The notes beneath the pieces are model-generated. The model was given only the letters and a program-made list of their open reading frames with translations. It ran no database searches and had not been told where the DNA came from. Source: Bacteroidales bacterium (lineage in GTDB: Bacteria > Bacteroidota > Bacteroidia > Bacteroidales > UBA932). From it: a DNA stretch of 49,263 bases. Position 1 is the first letter of the stretch. Every line of letters starts with the position of its first letter. Position numbers and translations under genes: made by a program. The stretch is taken from positions 1 to 49,263 of the forward strand of contig JAEELG010000002.1 of NCBI GenBank assembly GCA_016288775.1, written 5' to 3'. Positions 26,583 to 34,957 of the stretch are shown piece after piece.

Positions 26583-27001
26583 ATGTGCCCGCCGCCTTCG
26601 GCCTTCAGCTCCTCGTCGACCTTGTTCTTTTCGGCCATGAGGAGGTCGAGGAGCCAGTCTTTCTGCTCGTCAACCAGGCCAAGGTCGCGGCAGGCGCTCT
26701 CGTAGCGGCCGATTACGGCGTCCTGGTAGCGGTGGTAGACCATGGACTTGCGGATTTCGTCCTCGATGGTCTCGTGCTCGATCTCGTAGCTGTCCTTGTA
26801 GTAGTCCTTGTACACCTTCTCGGAGGTGTAGCGGATGCAGAAAAAGAACAGTCCGGAGGCCAGTATCACGATTCCCAGGATCCCGACCACCAGGGGGACC
26901 TTCTGAATGAGTCCGAGCATGCCGAGTATGGAGCCGGCAAGGAAAAGCACCAGCGCCATAAGCTCGCTGGAGTGATTCTTAATAATCGAGGTAATCTTCA
27001 T
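26579..27001 (-). CDS. Small two-helix membrane protein
   Basis: 140 residues. Two hydrophobic segments near residues 14-33 (LMALVLFLAGSILGMLGLI) and 36-55 (LVVGILGIVILASGLFFFCI) form a hairpin in the inner membrane, followed by a charged, largely helical cytosolic tail. No family recognised. It is the third gene of the receiver/TPR operon and overlaps the TPR gene by 23 bases, so translation is probably coupled. Function unknown. Confidence 0.7.
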   Translation of the reverse strand: MKITSIIKNHSSELMALVLFLAGSILGMLGLIQKVPLVVGILGIVILASGLFFFCIRYTSEKVYKDYYKDSYEIEHETIEDEIRKSMVYHRYQDAVIGRYESACRDLGLVDEQKDWLLDLLMAEKNKVDEELKAEGGGHI

Positions 27002-28346
27002 GTCCTGTGAGTCTGTTGGTGGTTCGGTTCTGGAGTATCTTTATCTTGTAGTCGTTTTCCGACTCCTTGGCTTCCATGGCCTTCTGGAAGGCGCGGCGTG
27101 AGGCGAGCATCTGGGTGTTTTTCTTGCGCATCTCCTCGAGGTTCTGCCGCAACTGCCACTGGCTCAGCAGGATAGCCATGAAGGCGATGGCGAACATCAC
27201 CAGGAAGCCCAGCATGATGGTCATCTGGTTCTGCGCCTTCAGGCGTTCGGCGTCCTGCCGCAACTGTGCGTTGTTCATTTCGGCGTCGAGGATCGCCATG
27301 TCCTCGTTCTGCACGCGGATGTAGATGGAGTCCTTCTCGCTCATCAGCGCGCTGATCTCGCCGTAGGCGGGCTCGAAACGCCGCTGGGCGGCGTAGATTC
27401 CGTGCTTGAGCTCGTAGCGGTCGCGGGCGGTGCCGAGCGAGTCGGCCTTGGCCAGCGCCTCGTTGAAGAGGCCCTTGGACTGCAGGTACGCCACATCGAT
27501 CCCGTAGCGCGAATCGGCTTCGGTCTGCACCCGGTAGAGCGGGTCGTTCATCAGCTGGTCGTAGCAGTCCCAGAAGGTGTCGTAGTCTTCTTCTGCGTTA
27601 TACAGGTACGCGCGCGTCATGAGTGTCTTGATGCGCAGCGACGGGAAGAATTCGCGGTAGCGCTCAGCCTGCACGCAGTAGTGCTCGGCATTCTCGAAGT
27701 CCTTCATCTTGATGTACTCCTGTGCGATCAGGATGTACAGGTTCGGCAGCTCCTGCTCGGCCTTGGCCGTCTTGCAGTAGTCGGCTGCGCGCGTGAAGTT
27801 CTGGATTGCCAGATAGGAGTTGGTTCGGTAGCTCTGGATGAGCCCAACGATGCGGTGGGCGTACATCTTGCCGGCGGCGCTCCTCTCCTCGCCCGCGATG
27901 CGCTCCATGGCACGCGCCTCCAGCATGGCGTCGGAGGCCCTCCCGATGTGGATCAGGAACTGGCAGTACTCGTGGATGACGGGGAAGTAGAACGACCGTG
28001 TGTCCTTGCGGTCGCCGATCATTTCCTTGATTTCGGCAACGGCCTCGTCCATGCGCTCGTATTCGCCCTGGGCGAAGCGTACCGGGAACTCCAGCGAGAG
28101 GCCCAGGCACTTGTATCTGAAGTTCGCGCGCGCGATCCCTATATTATATAACGAGTCCGCCAGAACAAGGTTGTCGGGATTGAACTGTTGCATGCGGCCC
28201 CAGGCGTAGCGCTGGAACACGGCGTCGTCGACCTTCAGTCGGTTGACGATTTGCGCGCGGCAGGATAAGCCTCCGGGTGTCAGGATACCTCCCGACAGCA
28301 GGATGGCGAGCGCCATCCATACGCAACAGGCCTTTCTGGAAACCAT
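26979..28346 (-). CDS. TPR-rich membrane protein with sensor-like layout but no kinase domain
   Basis: 455 residues: signal sequence (VWMALAILLSGGILTPGG), then about 330 residues of TPR-like helices in the periplasm (for example YIKMKDFENAEHYCVQAERY), one transmembrane helix near residue 380 (IMLGFLVMFAIAFMAILLS) and a short cytosolic coiled coil (LRQNLEEMRKKNTQMLASRRAFQKAMEAK). Bacteroidetes often fuse this layout to a histidine kinase or LuxR domain; here the output domain is absent. It starts 6 bases after the upstream receiver gene, so the two are co-transcribed and may act together. A role in sensing is inferred from layout only. Confidence 0.75.
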   Translation of the reverse strand: MVSRKACCVWMALAILLSGGILTPGGLSCRAQIVNRLKVDDAVFQRYAWGRMQQFNPDNLVLADSLYNIGIARANFRYKCLGLSLEFPVRFAQGEYERMDEAVAEIKEMIGDRKDTRSFYFPVIHEYCQFLIHIGRASDAMLEARAMERIAGEERSAAGKMYAHRIVGLIQSYRTNSYLAIQNFTRAADYCKTAKAEQELPNLYILIAQEYIKMKDFENAEHYCVQAERYREFFPSLRIKTLMTRAYLYNAEEDYDTFWDCYDQLMNDPLYRVQTEADSRYGIDVAYLQSKGLFNEALAKADSLGTARDRYELKHGIYAAQRRFEPAYGEISALMSEKDSIYIRVQNEDMAILDAEMNNAQLRQDAERLKAQNQMTIMLGFLVMFAIAFMAILLSQWQLRQNLEEMRKKNTQMLASRRAFQKAMEAKESENDYKIKILQNRTTNRLTGHEDYLDY

Positions 28347-28352
28347 CGGCCG

Positions 28353-28778
28353 CTATTTGGACTTTTGCTTGGCCTCGACGAGCTGCATCTGCGTGACAAC
28401 GCAATTGAGCAGCTTTTCCATGATGATCGGCTTCATGATGAAGTCGTTGGCACCCAGATTGAAACCCTTGACCACGTCTTCGTTGGAGTTGAGGGCCGAC
28501 AATATAACGATCTGGATATCAGCGGTTTCAGGGTTGGCCCTGAGACGGCGGATAACCTCGAAGCCGTCGACCATGGGCATCATGAGGTCGAGCAGAATCA
28601 AGTCGGGCTTTTCGACGGCGACGAAGTCGAGGGCCTGCTGGCCGTTGGCAGCCGTCTTCAGCCTGAAGTTGAAGCGCGACAACATCTTCTGGACCAGGAG
28701 AAGGTTCAGGGGAATATCGTCGACCGCAAGTACCAGATACTTGGAATAGTCGTGATTCTGAGCGAAAAGCGGAGTCAT
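28353..28778 (-). CDS. Single-domain response regulator (second paralogue)
   Basis: 141 residues. Acidic residues D20 and D21, phosphoacceptor D64 (LILLDLMMPM), switch region VILSALNSN and lysine in IMKPI are all present. No output domain. Highly similar to the receiver at 7269-7667, including the unusual NLGANDFI-KPII-EKL end. It is the first gene of an operon with the TPR membrane protein and the two-helix protein, and it is divergent from the sensor kinase at 28876, from which it is separated by a 97-base intergenic region. That arrangement makes the kinase its most likely phosphodonor. Confidence 0.85.
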   Translation of the reverse strand: MTPLFAQNHDYSKYLVLAVDDIPLNLLLVQKMLSRFNFRLKTAANGQQALDFVAVEKPDLILLDLMMPMVDGFEVIRRLRANPETADIQIVILSALNSNEDVVKGFNLGANDFIMKPIIMEKLLNCVVTQMQLVEAKQKSK

Positions 28779-28818
28779 AGGTTTATGGTATTTTACACCG
28801 AAATAATATCACGGGCTT

Positions 28819-28826
28819 CAAATATA
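28819..28826 (-). promoter_or_regulatory. Predicted -7 box of the receiver/TPR operon
   Basis: Minus-strand TATATTTG matches TAnnTTTG about 41 bases upstream of the ATG at 28778. No clear -33 element. Confidence 0.45.
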
Positions 28827-28875
28827 GCGAAAAATCCCGAAATTTTTGTATATTGTGCGCACTAAAAGAGAAGTC

Positions 28876-30786
28876 ATGCACCGGAGGCTACGCGTTTTAT
28901 TGCTCTTGCTCCTGTTCCTGCCACTGACTTCGCAGCTTGCGCAGGGGGAGACCAGGGTCAAGAGAATTTTGCTTCTGTCGGCTCACGCCAGGGAGGCGAA
29001 CTGGACAAGGGATGTCCTTGCCCCCCTGTATGAAATTGATGAACGCCGCGACGACATCGACCTCTTCGACTCCTACATCCCGATGGTGTCGCTCAATTCC
29101 AAAGACGACCTAGACTTCGCTGTAACTCAATCGATTGCCTTCTTCGGCGACCGCCTCCCCGACCTTGTCATCCTCTCCGGCAGCAGTATCTTCATAAAGG
29201 TTCCCGACATCAACGCAAAATGGCCCGACGTGCCCATTCTGCTGGTCGGCGAGCACGACTACTGGTGCGAACCCGAGAACATCTTCACCTACAAGGCCGA
29301 CCCCATGGCGGTGCGCCACCCGGTTTCCGATTACCTCGCTCAGGGCATCAATCTTTCGCTGATCCAGGTGCCCGCCATGGTGGAGCAGACCATCGACCTC
29401 ATGCACGCGATGCTTCCCGACATGCGGCGCCTGATGTTCATCGGCGGCGAAAATTTCCAGAGCCGCGAGGAGCAGGTGCGCGTGGAGCGCTACCTCAATT
29501 CCAAGTATCCGGAAATCAAGTACGTGCCGCTGCTGTCGTCGGTGTATTCCTCCGACGTGCTCATCCGCATCCTCAACAAGCAGAACCCGCAGACCACCGG
29601 AATCCTTTATTGCACCTGGTATACCCATAAGGACTACCGCCAGACGGCAACATCCCGCCATGCCATGATTCACATGGTGGCGTCGCTGGTGCCCACCTTC
29701 AGCGTGTTCTGGTACAACATCGAAGATAACCGCCTGCTCACCGGATACTGCTCCTACGACCACGATTACTACTACGAGGTTCTGCGCAAGCGAATACTGT
29801 CGATAGTCGACAACGCGGTGCAGCCATACAGCATGCCATTCGCCACCATGCGCATGTCCCAGCCCACGCTCAACTGGGAGAGCATGGAAAAGTACGGGCT
29901 CGACACGTCACTCATTCCCGAAGGCGCCGAGGTGTTTTTCAAACCCCACTCCTTCTGGCAGGACCATTACAAGCTCCTCCTCGGCATCGCGTTCTCGGTG
30001 CTGTTCCTGGTGCTGATCGTGTACCTGGTGACGATACGCAAAGCGCTGGTGGTGGAGAGCAACGCCAAGAAGGAGGCCGAAAAGGCCAGCCTCATGAAGA
30101 CCCAGTTCGTGCAGAATATGAGCCACGAAATCCGTACCCCGCTCAACGCTATCATCGGATTCGCGCAGCTGCTTGGCCTGCCCGACGGTTTCAACACCGA
30201 GAAGGAGAAGGAGGAGTACCTGAGCTACGTGATGAACAACTCCAACCTGCTCACAATGCTCATCGGTGACGTAATCAACCTCTCCGACATGGAGAACGGA
30301 ACTTACCAGACCAAACGCACACCCTGCAACCTGAACGAGATGTGCCGCATGTCCACCAAAGCGGTGTCGCACCGTCTGGAGCCCGGCGTGTCTATGCGTT
30401 TCGAGACCGATATCCCCGAAGACCTCCGAGTGGAGACCGATGGCATGCGCGTGCAGCAAATACTCATAAACTTCCTCTCCAACGCCTGCAAGCATACCAC
30501 GGACGGTAGCATTACTCTGAGTGCGTCCCTGACCGATATTCCCGGCATGGTGACCTTCGCCGTGACCGACACCGGCACCGGCATCCCGGCCGACAAGGCG
30601 GAGGTGATTTTCGAACGCTTCACCAAACTCGACGAGTTCAAGCAGGGAGCGGGCCTCGGCCTCAGCATCTGCCGCACGGTAGCCGATCACCTCGACGGAA
30701 ACGTCTGGCTCGACACATCTTATACCGGCGGCGCACGCTTCTTCTTAACGATTCCATGCATCACCGTTTTGCAGGGGCAGGAATGA
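28876..30786 (+). CDS. Membrane sensor histidine kinase
   Basis: 636 residues: signal peptide, a periplasmic sensor of about 340 residues resembling ABC-type sugar-binding or TrpX-like folds (RVKRILLLSAHAREANWTRD; RRLMFIGGENFQSREEQVR), a transmembrane helix near residue 370-390 (LLLGIAFSVLFLVLIVYLV), then HisKA with the phosphorylated H417 in FVQNMSHEIRTPLNAIIGF and a complete ATPase domain: N box QQILINFLSNACKHT, G1 DTGTGIP, F box FERFTKLDEF, G2 GAGLGLSICR. There is no fused receiver. ATG 28876 begins the signal peptide and is preferred to the frame's earlier start at 28846. Its stop overlaps the start of a DUF3575-type gene, and it faces the receiver at 28353. Confidence 0.88.
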   Translation: MHRRLRVLLLLLLFLPLTSQLAQGETRVKRILLLSAHAREANWTRDVLAPLYEIDERRDDIDLFDSYIPMVSLNSKDDLDFAVTQSIAFFGDRLPDLVILSGSSIFIKVPDINAKWPDVPILLVGEHDYWCEPENIFTYKADPMAVRHPVSDYLAQGINLSLIQVPAMVEQTIDLMHAMLPDMRRLMFIGGENFQSREEQVRVERYLNSKYPEIKYVPLLSSVYSSDVLIRILNKQNPQTTGILYCTWYTHKDYRQTATSRHAMIHMVASLVPTFSVFWYNIEDNRLLTGYCSYDHDYYYEVLRKRILSIVDNAVQPYSMPFATMRMSQPTLNWESMEKYGLDTSLIPEGAEVFFKPHSFWQDHYKLLLGIAFSVLFLVLIVYLVTIRKALVVESNAKKEAEKASLMKTQFVQNMSHEIRTPLNAIIGFAQLLGLPDGFNTEKEKEEYLSYVMNNSNLLTMLIGDVINLSDMENGTYQTKRTPCNLNEMCRMSTKAVSHRLEPGVSMRFETDIPEDLRVETDGMRVQQILINFLSNACKHTTDGSITLSASLTDIPGMVTFAVTDTGTGIPADKAEVIFERFTKLDEFKQGAGLGLSICRTVADHLDGNVWLDTSYTGGARFFLTIPCITVLQGQE

Positions 30787-31460
30787 TTATGATGAGTAAG
30801 AGACTTATTTTTTCAGTAGCGTTTTTGGCCGCTTTCATATTCTCCTCCACGGCCGTTGCTCAGACGCAGCCCGATTCGTTGTCTACGGTCGCGGAGCGTA
30901 TCCGCGTGAATTCCCCGGCGCTTCGCACCAATCTCGCCTGGGCCGGCACCGCCACTCCGAATCTTGGTTTTGAATTTCCTGTGGGACAGCACTTTACGTT
31001 GGCTGTCGACGGTGGCTATAAGCCCTGGCCGCGTTGGCTGGCCTGGGATAACGATATTGAGAATCCCCTGAAGTGGAGGCATATGGCCGTAGAATCCGTG
31101 TTGCGCTGGTATCCAAAGGAAAACTACCGCGGATTCGTGCTGGGCTCGGGCCTGGTATGGTCACATTATAATATTGCCAGCATTACGGCACCCTGGGGCC
31201 TGTACCCCGAATTGGCCACCTATCGCCTGCAGGGCGACTTCTACGGTCTTAATCTCACACTTGGCTGGTCGTGGTGGCTGACACGCCACCTGCGCCTGTC
31301 GCTTGAGGCCGGGGCCGCTGCGGGATACCGCAAGGCCGCCCGCTACGACTGCCCCAGGTGCGGCGCCGAGGTCGGCACCTCCGAGGGCTACAAAACTCTC
31401 CCCAAACTTGACGTGAGCGTAGCCTACCACCTGTTCAGCGCAAAGCACTCCGGCAAGTAA
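30783..31460 (+). CDS. DUF3575-type protein coupled to the sensor kinase
   Basis: About 225 residues: signal peptide (SVAFLAAFIFSSTAVAQ), then the DUF3575 pattern RTNLAWAGTATPNLGFEFPVGQHFTLAVDGGYKPW, with a barrel-like run of alternating strands (LGWSWWLTRHLRLSLEAGAA). A pair of cysteines CPRC lies near the C-terminus, which ends with the strand KLDVSVAYHLF. It is the paralogue of the first gene of pilus locus 1. ATG 30783 overlaps the kinase stop (ATGA); ATGs at 30789 and 30792 are alternatives. It converges on pilus locus 2, separated by a bidirectional terminator at 31498. Confidence 0.8.
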   Translation: MIMMSKRLIFSVAFLAAFIFSSTAVAQTQPDSLSTVAERIRVNSPALRTNLAWAGTATPNLGFEFPVGQHFTLAVDGGYKPWPRWLAWDNDIENPLKWRHMAVESVLRWYPKENYRGFVLGSGLVWSHYNIASITAPWGLYPELATYRLQGDFYGLNLTLGWSWWLTRHLRLSLEAGAAAGYRKAARYDCPRCGAEVGTSEGYKTLPKLDVSVAYHLFSAKHSGK

Positions 31461-31497
31461 CCGCCAACCGCCTCATTATCAATCGCTTCGCTTTCAC

Positions 31498-31522
31498 ATC
31501 TGTGGGAATTTTTCCCACAGAT
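31498..31522. terminator. Bidirectional terminator between DUF3575 gene and pilus locus 2
   Basis: A perfect 11-bp stem (ATCTGTGGGAA / TTCCCACAGAT) with a 3-base loop lies in the 92-base gap between two convergent genes. AT-rich sequence on both sides would let it serve both directions. Confidence 0.7.
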
Positions 31523-31552
31523 ATAATACGTAAGTGATTGAGGAGAAGGTGG

Positions 31553-34500
31553 TTACTGATTGGCGTCCTTGAAGCCCCAGATGCGGAGAACGTTGATTAC
31601 GGCATTGCGGTTGTTGGGGGCTTTCAGTTCGATGACTCCCGTCTGACAGCCGCGGGGGAAAGTCCAGATGTATTCTGCATTGTTGCCCAGATACTGGTAG
31701 AAGGTACTCTCTTCGGGCTCCACGATCTCGTAAGACAAATGGGACTGCGGAACGCCGTCCGACAGATACTCCAGTTGGACACTTGCCAGTTCACAGTCAG
31801 TGGGCACCTCCACGCCGTTATTTAAGCTCTTATAAAAATGAACGGTCATTGTGTAGGTATGTCCCTTCTCAAGTATCAGGCCGTTTTCATTGACCAGGGG
31901 CTTCTGGTCAAATGACAGGCGGGCATAAGCATATCTTTTGGTTGAATTATCGTGCATTTCAATGCCCGTCTTTGATGCAGAACTGCCAAACCAGTCCTTT
32001 AAATTGCCGGGAGATGCTCTGTAAGACTGCATCTCTCCGTAGAAACGACCGGCGGTGACGGTTTCTTCCACATAACCCACGGAGCGGAGCGTAACAGAGG
32101 CATCCGTTGTGCCTTCCACGCTCTTCATCTCTGCCCAGTAATAATTATCCTTACCGGAATAAGGTGCGTTGTGCAGGTTGGACTTTGACAAGTCTAATGT
32201 CTTGTCACTATTATACGTCAGGCCAGCTTTAATAAAATCAATCTTTGGGGTACGATTGCCGGCATCCGTGCTGAATCCAAACAGGACATTCTTGCTACCG
32301 GCATTATTCACCATCCCGAACACCGCATTGGATCCCCACCGGTTGGTGGGACTGGACGGCAGTGCGTGTGCGCTTACAAAGCCCACATTGGAGAAATGCC
32401 AGGGCTGGAGTGTTACCGGCTCATAGGAATCGCCGTCAGTGAACAGTTTAACGGATACATCTCCGCTGGTGCCCAGTGTCTTGAGAGAAAGGGTGACGGT
32501 TTCCTGCTCCGGAGTCACTTTAAAGGCCTGATGGTTAGGATCATAGGAAGGAGCAGTTTCCCCCCAGGCGAGGTTGGTGAGCTGGACATAAACGTCAGGG
32601 AACGCCCCGTTTTCCTTCTTCACTCCGAATGTCACTTCGACAGATCCGTTGGCGCTCCTGGGGATGGACGTGGTGAAAGCCGGATTATGGAATGAGCTGA
32701 AATCGGTAAATGAACATTTGACAGGCCTGAAGTATTCCTTTTCGTCGGCCACCCATATTTCCGTGGCGCTGTTCTCGCAATTGGTCTGGAAATGGGAAGT
32801 AAATGTCTTCCAGCGGCTTTCATCCTCAAAGACCACCGTTGTACTTAAACTCTTATAGTCCTCCCAGGTGAGTGTGCGCTTGAACTGGAAACGGGGCTTG
32901 TCCGGCTCGTTGGGATTGATGGATTTGCCGTACGCCACGGGAAGGTTCCCCCTGTCGTTGAGCGGGGTAAGGGTCATGTTCTGCGGCTCAATGATGAACA
33001 CCAGCGGGAACATACTCTCCACCAGACCGTCCGGAATGCTGATATTGACGTACTGGTCTTCCTTAGAATAACGGGGAAGACGGGGATACTCGCAGGCAAC
33101 CTTCATGGGCTGGATGGGCTGCAGCGTGAGCACAATATCCCTGTAGAGGGGCGACTCCTCGTCATCGCTCGCATCGGGATTGGTCTTGCACTTGATGCGA
33201 AGGGTCTGAGTCACGGAAACGTCACCCGGATGATTCACCCTGAACCGGATGGAGCGCCAGCCTTTGTCTTCATTGGAGATCCCATCTCCGTCTACGGGAT
33301 CATCAATTATGACAATGCCATCCTTGATAACTCCGTTTCCGGACGGTATCAGTTCATAACTCACACTGGCGGGTATCATGTTGGGAACAGGAGTGGGCAC
33401 CGTGATGTCGTCGTAGAACTTTACATACAGATGCTCCTGAAGGGGAAGCGTATTGCCGTTCTCGTCCTCTTCCTTGTCTCCTTCAATAAAGGTATAGGAC
33501 ATCCAGGGCCGGATGGCCATTCTGCGCGTACCATCTGAGATATCGGCCAGGTGGGAAGCCGTTACGTCGGCCGACACATCGGCGCTGCCGGCCGATGCCG
33601 CCGCCTCCTCCGGCGTGGCATGACCCCGTGAGCTGATCTTGCGGATCTGGATCTGGTACTTGAAGTTACGGTAAATGGGATAATACTTTCCGTTGGCCAT
33701 CAAGTCCACCTTATAGTAGCACATTACACCGCCGGCATCTTTATCCGCCTGTGTTAGGGACGGGTCATCCGGATTGTTGTACAAGCCGTAAATGATAACG
33801 TAGGAGGGCTCCACGGAACTGCTGGGAGCAGGGCGTTCATACAGGTAAACGGCCGGTTCCTTGTCGGATTGATCGGCGTCGTAATACGGGTCGTGGGCGT
33901 TGGGATCATACTTTGTCTCGTACTTGACTACGCCCTTTTCAGCATTGAAATATACAAAATCGTCATCTGTGGGGCTGGTGCGATTGAACTCCGTTCCCTC
34001 CGGCAGGTTGCCGGGATAGGCGAACTCGCCGTTCTCGTCGTTCAATTCCTCGAATCCCAACTCGTTGTAATGCCTGCGGTTGGGGTTCCTCTTATCCGGG
34101 CCGATGAAGCCTGTCTTGCCGCCGTAAGGGACGAAAGTACCCCGTTTGGGAACATTCACAACGGCAAAGCTGACGGGCACGAAATTGGAATCGGTTGTGC
34201 CATCATTCTTCCAACTGTTGCGGATAACGATTTTGGCCCAGTTGCGGATAAGGGCTATTCCGCCCTGAGGGTTACCCTGCCCATCCAACACCGGGTCTCC
34301 GTTTTCATCCTTTTCGTTCTGGAAATAGGCCAGCGTTTCCGGATCAACCTTGTAGTCTTCACCTGGCTGCCGAACATTTCCGTCTGGATTCAGGAACTGG
34401 CCGTCCGCGTTGGTGGCCGCCTTGATTTCCGGCAGGTAAAGCATTTGCCAGAAAGCGGTTTCGCGGGTATCGTTTTCGTCTGAGTTGCAAAGCAGGTTTG

Positions 34501-34957
34501 GAAGGATGGCCGATGCATCTCCAATGGTAAGGGAGGAAGGCTTAGGCCCGTTACCCAGGAAATGGATGGTACGGGGGCTGTTGGAAAGTTCAATCTCGGC
34601 CGTGAATTTATACACATCCACCTCTCTGGTAAATGTAGTAGGGTTATGATCCGTATCTTCACCGATGAACGTCCTGTTCTGCTTTATGGGATAGCCGGGC
34701 TCCATAGTAGCTTCCACGTACTCCTTGTAGTGCCCGCTGCTGCCAAAGACCGCCAAATACAGATTCTCCAGTTTCGGCTCCTCTCCCAGAGCCTTGGTCT
34801 GGGGCGAAGAGTCCGGCAGGCTCACGGAGAAGTTGATGCGGACCTTGCCCATGGGGGCCCCGTCTTCCTGCAGGGGCTCGGGCACAAGTTCAGTCTCCCG
34901 GGTGCAGGACAGCACCGGCAGCATACACATCAGCAATATGAACAACCATCTTTTCAT
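31553..34957 (-). CDS. Very large fimbrial tip adhesin-like lipoprotein (locus 2)
   Basis: 1134 residues. Lipobox Cys18 (CMLPVLSC), first strand VRINFSVSLPDSSPQTKALG with a probable trimming site after K55, and the same N-terminal plan as the protein at 22524-26270 (LYLAVFGSSGHYKEYVEAT versus FYIAVFGGSGFFNEWVKAT; IHFLGNGP versus LHFLANCP; conserved middle RKISSRG, QPMKVACEYPRLPRYSKEDQ). The C-terminal ~300 residues have no Big_2 domain and instead form a beta-rich domain (TVHFYKSLNNG; AVINVLRIWGF). It is the last gene of locus 2, and its ATG overlaps the previous stop by 4 bases. A terminal adhesin is the likely role; inferred. Confidence 0.75.
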   Translation of the reverse strand: MKRWLFILLMCMLPVLSCTRETELVPEPLQEDGAPMGKVRINFSVSLPDSSPQTKALGEEPKLENLYLAVFGSSGHYKEYVEATMEPGYPIKQNRTFIGEDTDHNPTTFTREVDVYKFTAEIELSNSPRTIHFLGNGPKPSSLTIGDASAILPNLLCNSDENDTRETAFWQMLYLPEIKAATNADGQFLNPDGNVRQPGEDYKVDPETLAYFQNEKDENGDPVLDGQGNPQGGIALIRNWAKIVIRNSWKNDGTTDSNFVPVSFAVVNVPKRGTFVPYGGKTGFIGPDKRNPNRRHYNELGFEELNDENGEFAYPGNLPEGTEFNRTSPTDDDFVYFNAEKGVVKYETKYDPNAHDPYYDADQSDKEPAVYLYERPAPSSSVEPSYVIIYGLYNNPDDPSLTQADKDAGGVMCYYKVDLMANGKYYPIYRNFKYQIQIRKISSRGHATPEEAAASAGSADVSADVTASHLADISDGTRRMAIRPWMSYTFIEGDKEEDENGNTLPLQEHLYVKFYDDITVPTPVPNMIPASVSYELIPSGNGVIKDGIVIIDDPVDGDGISNEDKGWRSIRFRVNHPGDVSVTQTLRIKCKTNPDASDDEESPLYRDIVLTLQPIQPMKVACEYPRLPRYSKEDQYVNISIPDGLVESMFPLVFIIEPQNMTLTPLNDRGNLPVAYGKSINPNEPDKPRFQFKRTLTWEDYKSLSTTVVFEDESRWKTFTSHFQTNCENSATEIWVADEKEYFRPVKCSFTDFSSFHNPAFTTSIPRSANGSVEVTFGVKKENGAFPDVYVQLTNLAWGETAPSYDPNHQAFKVTPEQETVTLSLKTLGTSGDVSVKLFTDGDSYEPVTLQPWHFSNVGFVSAHALPSSPTNRWGSNAVFGMVNNAGSKNVLFGFSTDAGNRTPKIDFIKAGLTYNSDKTLDLSKSNLHNAPYSGKDNYYWAEMKSVEGTTDASVTLRSVGYVEETVTAGRFYGEMQSYRASPGNLKDWFGSSASKTGIEMHDNSTKRYAYARLSFDQKPLVNENGLILEKGHTYTMTVHFYKSLNNGVEVPTDCELASVQLEYLSDGVPQSHLSYEIVEPEESTFYQYLGNNAEYIWTFPRGCQTGVIELKAPNNRNAVINVLRIWGFKDANQ

